This document shows, one piece after another, positions 46,422 to 58,472 of a stretch of DNA of 64,000 nt. How positions within the stretch are numbered: the first letter of the stretch is position 1; each line of letters starts with the position of its first letter. Under the pieces are notes generated by a model. It was not told where the DNA came from. It saw nothing but the letters and a program-made list of their open reading frames with translations, and ran no database searches. Source of the stretch: Cladobotryum mycophilum (taxonomy: Eukaryota; Ascomycota; Sordariomycetes; Hypocreales; Hypocreaceae); NCBI GenBank assembly GCA_036429605.1, contig JAVFKD010000016.1, positions 2,604,001 to 2,668,000 on the forward strand, given 5' to 3'. Both the position numbers and the translations under genes were made by a program.

Positions 46422-48694
46422 CTTGGCAGAATGGATTGTTGTTGTTGGCTGGTTGTTTCGTCGTGTCGCGGAATGGTAACGGTGGTGGTGGGTGGTTTGT
46501 GGTGGAGGTGATTGTTGTTCTGGTTGCGTTGTTCCCTCTTGTGTGTGTGTGTGTGTGAGTGTGTGTGGTGTGGTGACTGTTGGCGGTAGTGGAGCGTAGT
46601 GGTGGTAGTGGTGGTGGTGGTGGTTATGTTGCGGTGGTTGCGTTGTGGTGGTGGGAGTGCGCAGTGCCAGGAAGCGATGTTGCAGGGCTCGGCAAGGGCC
46701 GATGCTGATGCGATAGGGAAACCTTTGAGAAGAGAAGGCGGAAGTTGTGGCGCAAACGCTGACCTTGGGACAAGGTATTGGACTGGTTGGCTGGCTGGTT
46801 GGCTGAAGTTGGAAGAATACAGAGACTCAAGGCTCTGACAAGGAATAGATACAGTGGAGAGAATGCTCTATATGTGGTGATAATATTGGTTAACTGAAAG
46901 AGAGAGTGTGTCAACGCAGATGAGAGTGAGAAATGAGAGAGCAGTAAGTAGACTTGAGAGAGACTAAAGCGTAGAGGAAGGGAGTAGTTTTCCGCAAAAG
47001 GCTTTGGGTTGGGGGTTCTTGATGCGCTCTGGCTGGCTGGCTGGCTGGCATTAGTAGTTGACTCCACGCCAAAAGGTGCCAAAAGGTGCCAGTGCACGGA
47101 TCAGGAATAAGTGACTCTCCGCTCTGGCTAAGCTTTTTCTTTGTACGTACTTGCAAAGTCTAGACTCGGAAAGTATCTGTATTCCTTACAGCGTGTCTAC
47201 AGCACGCCTACAGCGCAAGTGGTACATTAATATCTCTCTGCCTTATCTTGAGATTGACAGCCGCAAGTGACCGTCCAGCCGACGCATTCAAGGACAGGGG
47301 ACTTTTGCCAGGTACGAGACATGGGAAGCTTGGTTACTTGGTGCCCGACAAAAGGGAGAGAGACTTGAGAGAGCATTGGGCATTTTAGTTGTTATCAAAA
47401 AAACCCAATTGCTCTCTTGTGCATACCTCCTCAGATACTAGGTATACTTGTACATGCTTATTAGCATGTAGCCAAGATATACATAAAGAACACCCTGTCT
47501 ATCTGACGGACACAGACAGACCGCGTAAAGCCCACCACAAAGAAGCCAACAATAACAATAACAACACCAGTGGCTGGAAGTTGATGACAAAGGTGCTGCT
47601 GACTCGAGGTTCTACTTACAAGATACTCCGTACTACAAGGCACTTAAACGGTTGCCCCCCCCCAGGTCCCCTTCTCCCCCACCTCGTTACAAGGCTCAAG
47701 GTACTCTGGCGTACCACCACCAGCCAAGCCGAAAAGTACTTTATCTGACCTACCACGTCTCATCTGTAAAGCATCATGTAGGTACCCAGTACACTTTCCC
47801 AACGGTCAGTTCCCAATGCGGAGCAGTCAATCTCATGGAATCTCACTCTTGCCAAGCTTCAGTGAAACACGACCCTATTGTCTACCTGTACCTGTACCTA
47901 TGTTGCCTTTGGCTTACACAAACCTTCTCTCAGCCTCGCCAAACAAACTTTGTTCGCGTATCAACGAATCAAAGCACCCAAAATACATATCCATCAAGGA
48001 TATAGATATATGGAGCAAGCCATTAAAATAAAGTCTTGTAGTATGGATGATGAGCCCCTCATTATGACTAGATATTATCTTAGGCACGTATAAATGAATA
48101 CTTAGCCAAGTATCTTTGCTTTGTATACCAACAATATGTTGAGGTTCTACAAAGATATCTACATACGAGCATCTACTAACAGTACTAGGTAATAAACAAT
48201 AGTATACAATAAACAACATAAATCACCTCCCAATCCATCGCATATCGCGATCATTTATTAGTAGCAATAGTACTAGATAGTGTCTAGGCCAAACACATTC
48301 AACACGGCCAAAATGCCTCTTCTATACCCCTTCATATCTTCCGTTGAATCCATCCCAATCACTGCCCAGACTCTTTCTTTCTCATTACTCAGCTATTATA
48401 TGCTTCTCCCCGTCTTTCCTCCTCGAGAATCTTTGTACTATGAATGAAAAAGAATACTCCGGCTACGTACTTGAAATGCTCCCACATGTCATATACAAAC
48501 ACGGTGCCATCCCCGCTGTTTTTTTGTCGACGCCGTTGCCCAACCACAAGATGAAAAGCAGGCAATAATCAAGTCCCGTTCGTCTGCATAATGCGCCTCG
48601 AAGCTATATAATATGTTTCTCTCCAATGTGCATTCGTGCGCCTCTCATCTTAGTTCCATCACCCCCTCTCGCATAGTTCCAGCTATATTCCAAC
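46422..48694. other. Intergenic upstream of CAF40, downstream of KIN1
   Basis: About 2.3 kb. GT/GGT-rich DNA lies just upstream of CAF40 (46450-46640). A TACTCCGTA (47624) and two TACTAGGTA (47436, 48183) copies are present, and a C9 run lies at about 47655. No gene recognised. Confidence 0.55.
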
Positions 48695-51600
48695 TCAGAG
48701 TCGAAGCTCTTTAAGGATCTGCTCTGCCATATTCTTGAACTGCCAAGTGTTGCCTGTCATGCGCTTAAACTGGATCCCGTGTAGCGATAACAGGGGGACC
48801 TTGACAATGAAGATTTCAAACTCTAGCACCATGCTTCCTCCAAGATCACTCTGTACCTGCGTACTCGTCTCTCCCGGCACCCTTCTAGAGGCTCCTCCGT
48901 TTCGTCGAGGGATGCTATCCACCGACGATTCCGAGTTGGAGTAGCTTTGGTCGCGATCCCGAGTTCGCTCACGATCTGATCGGCCGGGAGTCCGTGGTGT
49001 CAAGGTGGGCCTTTCGAGTTCACGAATCTCATCGCGATCTCTATCTTCCCCACGCATGAGCCCCCCAAAGCTGAAGCGCCGGCGCTGACCACCTTGGGCA
49101 GGGCTGATGGGTGGGTCTTGCACCTTGTTAAGGTCAATGCTAGGAGCATGCTTGCAGCTAAATCCACCCTTGATTTCCGTATAGTCAACGTTGAGTTGCT
49201 TAAGCACACGCCGAATATCAGTTCTAATAGCAGGTACAGATTTTCCCGACGTCGTCGATACGCTAAAGAGGCCCTTGAGGAAGACTGGCTTTGCGAGCTC
49301 GGTGCTGTCTAGTCTATCGGTGGAAACACCACTCTGGTCTTGCTCTAGATCGGTCTCTTCAGGCACATTGACCTCTTGAGCAGCTTCTCTTCGAAGACGA
49401 CGCTGTTGAACACTCTCACGGCGAGCGTGTCCGAGGGATTTTGCCCTGATGGCAACTGACTGCGAATAACCATGGCCCCGCTGCACTGGCATGGGTGGGT
49501 GATCGTTTGTCATCGATTGATCAGAACCGCTTGTCAGGGGGGCTCTCTGCCCGATCTGCTGACATCACGGCGCCGCATATCCGCCGAATTGACACTGGTT
49601 GACCGTCCAAGGCCAGATTTGCGAGAAGTTCGGCCACTGGCAGATATGGGTGGGCTGAGGAGCTCACTGTGCTGGGGTTGGCTACCTCCCGATGGTAGTG
49701 TCATACGAGAACTCTCATCCCGGTCTCGTCGCCCACGGCGTATGCTGAAGCTTTTTCTTGGCGTTGTTGGCACATCGGCTGGCGAGTGGACTTGCACCAC
49801 AGGAGGATGAGAGCGATCCTTCTCCTTCTCTGGGCGTTCGGGTTCCTTGCGCTTACGAGTGCTGAACCGTCGGAGCAGACCAGCTGCGGTGCCCTCTTTC
49901 TTCTGCAACTGTTCAACTTTGGTTTCCGGTGGCGATGCCTGTGCTTGTTTGACCATATCAGGGGCGTCGTCTTCGCCATGTGTACGAGCCCTAGGTCTAG
50001 TTCGCCCGCCTGTGGGACCCTCACCAGGCATCTCGAAGGCTGCTGCGTTGGTATGGGCTTCCTGTGGAGGTGCAATATCAGGTAAAACCTCAGGCGCCTT
50101 CTCGCGCTCTCGTTCTCTCTCCTTTTCCTTTTCCTTTTCTTTCTCCTTCTCCCTCTCTCGCTCCTTTTCTCTTTCACGTTCTTTCTCCTTTTCGCGCGAC
50201 GTGCTTGTTGGAGGCGGGCTCACCTCACCCTGTTCGCGCTCTTGCTTCTCTCTAACTAGATAGTAAATGGAGGTAAGGGGGCTAAATGCATTGAGGGGGT
50301 CAACCCCAAGCTGTAACCCCTCCGAGCTTGGACCGGTCAACGTATCACGGCTGGTTCCAGAATTTCTTCTCTTGTAAAAGTCGAAGCCAAAACCCCGTCG
50401 CTTCTCGTTATCTTTGATGGGCTGCGGTAAATCCCTCTCTTTCTGATAGGCCTTGATCGCCTGCTGATATTCCTCAGACTCAATAACTTTGTTAAGCTGA
50501 GACTTGATGGTTTCGGGTGAACCAAAGTTGAAACCTTGCATTGCCTGAATGACTTCAGGCTCCAACTTTGGAGTTAGAGGCTCTCGTACAGGGAGATAAT
50601 TATCAGGTGGACCATTGAACCCTTTGATCATCCACGGATGATTCATGACTTCTTGCATAGAAGCTCGCTGTTTGGGGTCGGTCACCAGCATTCGGGACAT
50701 TAGGTTTTTGCATTCTTGAATGAATATCAGTACATGGCTCTTCCTCCAGGCTCTTAAAAGAGTAATGATTCTTACCTGCAGAAAGCCAGCTTGGGTAGTC
50801 GACGACACCCTTTTTGATCTTGGCATGGAGAGCCGGCATGCTCTGATCGTCGAATGGCACCTTACCGCAAACGAGAACATAGAGGACAATGCCAAAACTC
50901 CATACATCAACTTCCGGTCCGGTGTATGCCCTAGCCTGCAACAACTCGGGAGCAGCGAAATAGAGACTGCCACAAAAGGTCTTTAGGTGCCCACGTGGTG
51001 AGAATAGGTTACTAAGACCAAAATCGATGATCTTAATGTCACCGGTCTTGCTAATGAGAATATTCTCAATCTTCAAATCGCGGTGCACAATACTATTTCG
51101 GTGGCAGTAGTCGAGGGCGCTGGCAATCTGCCGGCTAAACTTGCGAGCCTGCTTCTCCTTGAGCTTTCCATGGGAAATGATGTAGTCAAGCATCTGCCCA
51201 CCATTGACATACTCGAAGAGCATGTACCAGTGGTAGTTTGTACGGACAACATCACGTAGGCCGCAAATATGCGGATGGTGGAGGAGGCTAACGATGGCAG
51301 CTTCGCGGGCGGTTCGAATTTCCTTGGATTGGTCGGCTCGCTCCTTTTCTGCTCGGGTCTGGTGTCCATCGTCTGTTGAGCCACGGGGGATGATCTTGCA
51401 AGCGACCTAGAAGGTAATCAAGTTAGTCATAACTAATAGAATTGGCTAGTTTTCTGGGGGGTTTGAGACCAACCTGCTCAGTTCCATCTTCTTTACGAGC
51501 CAGCTTTACTTTGCCCATACTGCCGGCGCCAACAGTCTTACCCAGTATCCATTTACCAGACTGTGTAGGGATGGTTGTCCGTGACCTGGTCTGTTTGGTG

Positions 51601-52189
51601 CTCGCAGCAGCAGCAGCAGCAGCATGAGGCGCGTCAGCCGCGGCATGAGAATGTGCGGCGCCATGCTGCGCAGTGGCAGCATTAGCATTATTAGCGACGG
51701 CGGAGGGAGGCATTTCGGGATGTGTTTGGCGGGGATGGTTGGAGCGTGTGCTATTACTCCGTCGATTGATTCGGGAAGCGTCCGTAGCTCTGTTGGCGTT
51801 GGAGGGCGGTGGGCGATCTCGGCTTGAGCTGCGCTTGGGATATGCTGCGGCTGTTATGTTTGAAGTTTCGTAGTCATTTTGCGGCAAAACGTCCTGGACT
51901 GGTCGGGTTGTTGATGAGCTGCGACGATGATGATGACGGTTTTGTTGCTGTTGTTGTGATGAGGATGGTGGATGCTGTTGTTGTTGTTGCTGCTGCTGTT
52001 GTGCCTGATGATACGAGTTGGAGTGTGCGTGGGATGCGGTGGTAGACGACGTTGGCCCAGCGGCGGCAGCAGATGACACAGGAGGGGGCGGGAGGAGCGT
52101 GTGGAATAGGACCGGGACGGGGGTGCTCGCGAGGGGGAGGCGTGCGAGAAATCCGAACCTTGCGACGTAGCGGCGGTAGTGGTGGTCAT
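48695..52189 (-). CDS. kin1: KIN1/PAR-1 (MARK) family Ser/Thr kinase, two apparent frame breaks
   Basis: Three exons, 52189-51474, 51406-50776 and 50714-48695; about 1122 aa if one base is restored at each of two C runs. The order is a Ser/Gln/His/Ala-rich N terminus, a kinase domain from about residue 210 (GAGSMGKVKLA P-loop, VACKII lysine, HRDLKIEN catalytic loop, DFGLSN, AAPELL), a long disordered region with a K/E/R-repeat segment (about 50095-50200), and a C-terminal KA1 domain (FKRMTGNTWQFKNMAEQIL). This matches fungal Kin1/Kin2, polarity kinases at the plasma membrane and septa that act in exocytosis, ER stress and hyphal growth. KA1 binds acidic phospholipids. Frame breaks are at 52085-52089 and 49537-49542. 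The start MTTTTAATSQG fits the family better than the longer open frame starting at 52346. Intron 1 has an unusual GTTGGT donor. Confidence 0.93.
49537..49542 (-). other. Frame break at C6 run (minus strand) in KIN1
   Basis: The kinase frame reaches a TGA immediately after six C. One more C (C7) would continue into the frame that encodes the KA1 domain. No intron with acceptable splice sites bridges the two frames. Confidence 0.85.
52085..52089 (-). other. Frame break at C5 run (minus strand) in KIN1 N terminus
   Basis: From the ATG at 52189 the frame encodes a plausible SPSRAPPSRSYSTRSSRP start. After the five C it must move to the frame encoding the Gln-rich segment and kinase domain; one added C does this. 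Because N termini are poorly conserved, this call is less certain than the other three. Confidence 0.7.
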
Positions 52190-53833
52190 GACAGGCGAGC
52201 AAATCACAAGCAATCAAAGAGATGAGGGCAGGGAAGCTCAGTCGATCGGTTAACTCCTCTGTAGGCCGCGGGTTGCGAATGCGAACGCGCGTGAAGCAAA
52301 TGATGGGCGCGATAAGAGGCAACGCTGGAGGAGGGGGATGAAGCACTACCCGCGAAGTGCGTCACGGAAGCATCTGAGATCCAAGTGTTTGAAAAAGAAA
52401 AAGGAGGAAGAGGAAGATGGGCAATGTGAGAGCGTCCAGCGGTCGAGGACAAGTAAGATGTTGAGGTGACGCAGCGTGTTTTTTAGTGAGCTGTGTTAGC
52501 GGACGGCCAGGGCGTTTTCTTACTGTCCAAGGCCATCTCCGTACTGTATTTTCAGGTACTAATGATGGACCGCCATAACCAGCCATCACGAAATTAAATG
52601 GATGGGCTACCTGACCTGACTGCCAAGTCTGCATACATTTACATTTCCCCTCGTCCTCCCTCGCGACGGTGTCCTGCTTTAGCTTCAGAGTGGTTGGACG
52701 CTATGTTATGCAGTACAGCTCATCTAACAGGTTGTAGGTAGGTTGTCATCCCCCTCCATCCCTCCCTCCCTTGGGCGTCATTTGATACAATTGGTTCCAC
52801 TACAGAGCCTTGATTGTTTGCCAACGGCCTAAACCGACGTGGTTCTTTGGGCATCTCTCTCGCTGCGAAAGCCAGCCACCAACATCACCAACTTTGGTGC
52901 CACATGCCACCCCTTGAAAGCGCTATGACCTTTGGCGAGCTTTAGATTTCAAGAGGGAAAAGGGCGAGTTGTCAATTGTATCACCAGAATTCCTTGTTGC
53001 ATGAAACGGAGCACTGTTACGGAGTGGCACAAGTACATCATCTCGCCATCGCTCTTCGCAGAGTACAAGTAGTTCGTCAGGTGTTGGATGATCAGCATCA
53101 TTCCTTTTGCCATGGTGAGTCTTTGTCTCTCCCCAATACAACACCGATAGCCCCCCAGCTAGTGTGAAAACAGTATACCCTGGTCTGGCTTGAAAGCTCC
53201 GATGTAAATATGTCTCTTTGTTTCCCATGACGATCATATTTATCTTTGCCCCTTTGGCCGACCAAACATGCGGCCCAGGGTTTCAATATTAATCATTTCT
53301 AAATTGTATCATGCCGGAAAAGACGGGGAAACTTCTTATCAGCGAAACACGTATGCTATCCTTACAGGTAAAAACGTCTGCCGGTCAAGGGTAAATGGGG
53401 AAGGTGATGGTAGAGTTGGCTCGCCAGCAAATAAGACCTCAAGCAGCTATTAAGGAAAGGTCTGGAACGAAATTAAGAACAAAGAAGGTATGGAGGCAAC
53501 GGGAGTGTGTCCATATCTTACTTGCCCTGATTCTTAGAAACCTCTATGAACACCCTACATGTATTTGTGGTACCTGTTATATCCACATGCCACTTTCGTC
53601 CATCACGGCCGTTGATGACGGGTACCCTGTAGGTTTAGTCCCCTCCTTATCGATAACACCGTCATTCAACTTGGCTCGGAACGCGCGCCGACCGGAAGTG
53701 GTGATTGACTTTGCTAAGCGAAACTCATGCTGTCCGTTCCATCATTTCGGTACGGATGTTGAGACCGGCGTTATAATTGAAGCCCTTCATGTTACGATAA
53801 CGTTTCCCAGCCGTCGCCTCAACACGGAATCCC
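52190..53833. other. Divergent intergenic KIN1 / GPATCH1-like
   Basis: About 1.6 kb shared by two divergent genes. An open frame extends the KIN1 reading frame upstream to 52346 but looks non-coding. No further gene seen. Confidence 0.55.
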
Positions 53834-55979
53834 ATGTCCTACAAACGATCGCGCTCGACCTTCGAGGCGGACCTTCATGCGCCATACGCAATCTTCGGCA
53901 CTCCTCTCCCGGATGAGGGGGAGCGTGACGATGGCTCTTATCTTCCCCTTTGGAAGCAAGATGTGAGAGATGAAAAGGGGAGACGACGATTACATGGAGC
54001 TTTCACCGGTGGCTGGAGCGCTGGGTAAGTGGCGACGTCGTTCTCCTCAAACCATTGTTTCTAATGACCTATGCAGCTACTTCAATACTGTCGGGTCCAA
54101 GGAGGGATGGACACCGTCTACGTTTGTATCAAGTCGAACTAATCGCCGGAAAGATGAATCGGGCAACAAACAGCAACGTGCAGAGGATTACATGGACGAG
54201 GAGGATTTGGCAGATGCCGCAGAAGCTCAGACTCTCCAAACATCACAGGCGTTTGCAGGATTGGGCTCATCCACTCACGATGAGATCCAAGCTGGCGGAT
54301 TAATGGGGCTTTTTAGATCTAAAGGAGATACTATGGGCTTGAAACTATTGCGTAAGATGGGCTGGAAAGACGGCCAAGGCATAGGCCCAAAAATACGGCG
54401 ATCCGCGCGGCTGGATGTTGGCACAGGGCCTGCTTCAACGGGAGCGGAAACCTATCTGTTTGCACCCGAGAATGCAGGAATGATACAATTTATTCGAAAA
54501 ACCGACCGCAAAGGGTTTGGTCATTATGGCGAAACGAAACTTTCTTTACTGGGCCGCGGAAACCGGGATGACGATGATAATGAGGAAGATGAGCCTCGAA
54601 GCAACCAGGGAGAAATGATATCGCTATTCTCGAGCGGAAAAACCAAGACAAAGAGCAAGCAAGGCAGTATCGGAGTGGGAGTTTTGAATGATACTGGATC
54701 GGATGAGGAAGATCCTTATGAGATAGGGCCAAAAATCAAGTACAACCGAGTTATAGGAGGCGACAAGAAGAAGAAGGCAAAGAAGGCATCCGCTGTTGTG
54801 AACCCTTTGCTTAAAAATGCACCGGTATTTACACTCAAGACAGCGAGAGGTGGGAATGGATTGCGGCGATGCCAGGATGGACGTCTCCCCCTGGATGGGT
54901 TTGTTTTGGCCCGAGCTACAGAAGATCTTACGAGCATTTTATCCAAATATGCGCCGCCACCAGTACCCCCAGATTGGAAATCGTCAAAACATTCGGGTGA
55001 CCAAGCTGTCAAGGCTGAATATATCTCAACTGCGGATGCAGCAAAGGCGTCAAATCTTGATCCCCGGTCCCGGGCCGCTGTTCTGGGAGAAAAAGCTCTC
55101 CCGGGAAAATCTGTCTTTGACTACATCTCGGCCTCATCTAGAGAAAAGTTGGTAGTGGCATCGGGGAAGAAGGATCTTCCACTAGGCCGCGGCGAAGTGC
55201 CGGATGAATTCAAAGTGTCAGATGGGGAGCATAAGAAATCACTCTGGGACCAGGTTCCTAAACTGGATCGAGACACTGCCATCGCGGCAATTGCAAGAGG
55301 TTCGCGAGGGCCATACGCGGATGATGAGACCAAGAGATCCCGTTACAGGCGCTATTTGGAGCACAATACGGGCTCTGGGCAGCCACTTCCCGAAAAGCCG
55401 AAGGGCATGCCTGACGATGATTTCCTCCGCGAGATGAACGAATTCCACAACTGCGCAAGGATATTCAAGCCCATGACAGGTTTTATGGCATCACGGTTTA
55501 CAACAGCTAAATCATCGTCTACCGCGCCGGGGAGGCCAGCACCAGAATCTGACCTCATCACCAAGGCAGAGTTGAAGCCAGCAGATCCAGCAGAGGAGGC
55601 GGCAAAAATGGGCATGTTTGGCAACCTGACGAGATCGGTTGAGGATTTCTTTCCCACCCGACTTTTGTGTAAGCGATTCAACGTGAAAGCACCATCACAT
55701 TCACAGCCAGATGACGAGCCAGAGGGCGGGTCCAGGGTTCCGTCAGCTGGCACCCAGGTGGCTTTGGGGCAGATTGAAGACGTGCAGTTTTCATCCCAAC
55801 CTGATACTGGTGTAGCTGTAGAGTCCGACTTAGGTAGGCCAACACAAGTACAGAAGGAGGCCTTTCAGGAGAATCAGGTAAACCCTGACAGAAACGAGGC
55901 AGTCGAAGGGACTGCAGCTAATGCGGATGTGCTACGTGCCATTTTTGGTGATAGTGATAGTGACAACGACAGTGAATAG
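53834..55979 (+). CDS. GPATCH1-like G-patch protein (DUF1604)
   Basis: Two exons, 53834-54024 and 54077-55979, 697 aa, with a 52-nt intron (GTAAGT). The N terminus is the DUF1604 block: YAIFGTPLPDEG, then HGAFTGGWSAGYFNTVGSKE, then WTPSTFVSSR, almost identical in pattern to animal GPATCH1. A G-patch follows at about residues 149-190 (GLKLLRKMGWKDGQGIGPKI). The remainder is acidic/basic and probably disordered, with a conserved FHNCARIFKPMTGFMASRFT segment near residue 530 and an acidic Ser/Asp C terminus. G-patches activate DEAH-box helicases; GPATCH1 works with DHX35 in late spliceosome proofreading in Cryptococcus and animals. The same role here is inferred from homology. Confidence 0.92.
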
Positions 55980-56815
55980 AAGAGGTTTAACACCGCATGA
56001 CTGGGTTACATACAATACAGTCTTGTTGGAACCGAGAGGAGTTTGTGACAACGACGGAGTGCAGGCTCGTCAATCCAGTATTACTCCGTAGACGTGGATG
56101 TAGCACTGGCCAATGACCCAAACTTTTTGCTGTGAAGCTTATTTTAATTGGATGCTGGGCTGCGGTTTCCGTTCGAGTCGGGCGGCTAATGGGCACCCTG
56201 GGTCTGGTAGAGCCGTTGTAATTGGTCAACGGAGGTGCCTAACCCATTACCCGTTCCAGCGGTAGTGGAGCCTTGCCTTTATGGCCTCGCATGGCCCAAC
56301 CACGGGGGAGCGAAACCACCTGGACAGCCTGCGAGCCGCCTGGAGCTCGCCCCAATCTCCCCGAAACAGGTGCTATCCACAAGCTGCAATCTGCACCAGT
56401 GGGGGCTTCTGGGGCCATCCATTAAATGTTACAGCGAGCGACGGGGTAACCAGAAGGTAGCATCTCCACTCAATATCAACACCTCATTAGCAGTCCCTAG
56501 TAGCAGTACCAGCACTTGATTCAATCATCAGTCCATCAACTCAATAAATAAGCAAGCGTGCAACGTCTGTTCGCGGCCCATTTTCCCGTTTATCCTTTTA
56601 TACAGCCTGCAGAGCAACTATCAGCCCGCGGAAGTCTATATACAGGCACTCGATCCCGCTCGAATGCTGCGTTCTTAAACAGCTGTCCCATCTCCATTCG
56701 TCTGTCGTAGCTGGATGCGCATGCTGCACTGACCCGCTCTCTCAATCTCTTATTATTACCCCCATCACCGCCATCTTGCCGAACTGGGCTACTCAACCGC
56801 GACAAATCCGCCAAA
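55980..56815. other. Intergenic GPATCH1-like / WHI2-like
   Basis: About 0.8 kb, same-strand neighbours. A TACTCCGTA copy lies at 56082. It may hide a small 5' exon of the WHI2-like gene, whose start codon I cannot locate. Confidence 0.5.
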
Positions 56816-58472
56816 TTGTCTGGGCCGAAGGAAACTGGGAACGGACCGTCAGAGTCCTCGGAGTTGATAGAGGCCTTGGTGCATCACAAGCAAGCAGTTA
56901 GATCCGCAAAAACGATTGCAGACGCCCTCCAGCCACGCGACGCCCGAGTTCACGACGACCGAGACGATCACGGCGCTCTTTCAGAGATTGAACAAGTACC
57001 TCCGCCTCAGTATCCCGTCTCCGAGGCCTCTTCTTCGTCCCATCCGCCGCCATTTTCTTCCCTCTTTTCGCCGGTTGAAGATTCCGCCGAGCGCTCAGGC
57101 AAGTTCGTCGCCACCTCTCCCGAGGGTGAAGCATCTGGATCCGTCGCCGCGCCCGCCTACGCCCCCGAGCCATTCGATCCTGATCAAGCAACTGTTACAA
57201 GGGCCTTTGAAGACCCTGTAGCTGAAACCAAACGCGCGCTTCCCAGGGATACAAAGGGAGAGTCGAGTCGCAAAGACGACGACGCTGAACCACCACCCGC
57301 GTACTCGGAGGGGGATAGTCCTCTCCTCACCTTTTCGTTCGTCATGGCAGCTGCCGGAGGAGCCTCGAGTATTATTACTCAGGTACAACAGGGCGGACCG
57401 CCCATCAATGCTATCGGAGGTGAGCTTGGAAGCTATTCTTGTGTGATTGGCGACGAACAAATTGACTGACGCTCTCAGATGTCGGCGCCGATGAAACTAT
57501 TACCATGGACCTACGGTAGGTTATCTGTGTTTAGACGAAAGGCATGCTCAGTTTGCTAATCAAAGCTTCACAGGGGTACCCGATTTGTCCTTTCACGAGA
57601 CGAGTTGCTCACATTGCCCGAGTTTGTACTCCTATCACTGTTCCCCAATGGACTCTTTCCGGAGGGCCACATGAGCGGATTTCCCGACAGCGACGCGGTT
57701 CAAGTAGATGTGAGTGAGATGCCGGCCTCACCCTCCCCTAAAAGAAAGTAATTAACGACATTTATAGTATGATCCTGCTTCACTGCAGTATATGTTGGAC
57801 TTCTTCCGACATGTCGCCCAATCCATTCCAACTGAGCCATCGCCAAGTACATCACAGGATGGAGAAGTTGTGCCTCTGGACCCTATCGGCACCAGGGATG
57901 AGACCGGAAAGCGAGCTGGCATTATCGTGCTCAGGGAGGATCTTGACTTTTACGCGATACCACCAAAGGCAGACATTAGCCAGCCGGAAATGATTCAAGT
58001 AAAGCGCGCTGCAGCCCGTGCTCTGTTGAAGCAAGATGGTATCTTCTCGGGTTTGAAGCGCAGCGATGAGCCTGGTACCACGGAAGCACATCTTATTGAA
58101 ATGCTGACAGCTGGGTAAGTTGACTCCTACAGGGGGTTCTGCGCAATGACATCTGAATAGAGTGGGCGGCTAACGTAGCAACACAGCGGTTTCAACCATG
58201 ATGATCGGTGGGGCCATCGGGCTGGTGAGCCTAACAAGGCCGTCATCTGCAGCTTGGCATTGGCACGGCTACGCAGCGACATCAGGGGTGACGCAATGGG
58301 TGGCACCGCAGTGGGAATGGCACAGAAGCTGCTTCTGTTCTGGCGGAAACCGGCCAGGCGGTGTTGGTGGGAGGGAATCGAGCTGGAGAATGTCGAAGGT
58401 GTCGAAGGCAAGCTTAAAGTGTGGATTCGGCGAGTGTGGACATTGGAGATGAGCGTTATTGGACTTCGCTAA
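56816..58472 (+). CDS. whi2: WHI2-like BTB/KCTD-type protein (5' end unresolved)
   Basis: Five exons with consistent phases: (56816)-57419, 57479-57515, 57574-57709, 57768-58114 and 58187-58472; about 469 aa. No in-frame ATG exists between the upstream stop at 56708-56710 and the first conserved residues, so the coordinate given starts at a TTG inside the open frame. The true start is probably in an undetected upstream exon or is non-AUG. The N-terminal 190 residues are Pro/Ser/Glu-rich. Then a BTB-like region begins (TITMDLRGTRFVLSRDELL, then LPEFVLLSLFPNGLFPEG, then QYMLDFFRHVAQ), as in yeast Whi2 and KCTD proteins. The C terminus has RRCWWEGIELEN and KLKVWIRRVWTLEMSVIG. Whi2 acts with Psr1 phosphatase in general stress response and restrains TORC1 under low amino acids; function here is inferred. 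Confidence 0.82.

Noticed and set aside
52190..52346. Upstream extension of the KIN1 frame to an ATG at 52346
   Set aside because: The extended segment does not resemble KIN1 N termini, whereas the ATG at 52189 gives a Ser/Pro-rich start typical of the family.
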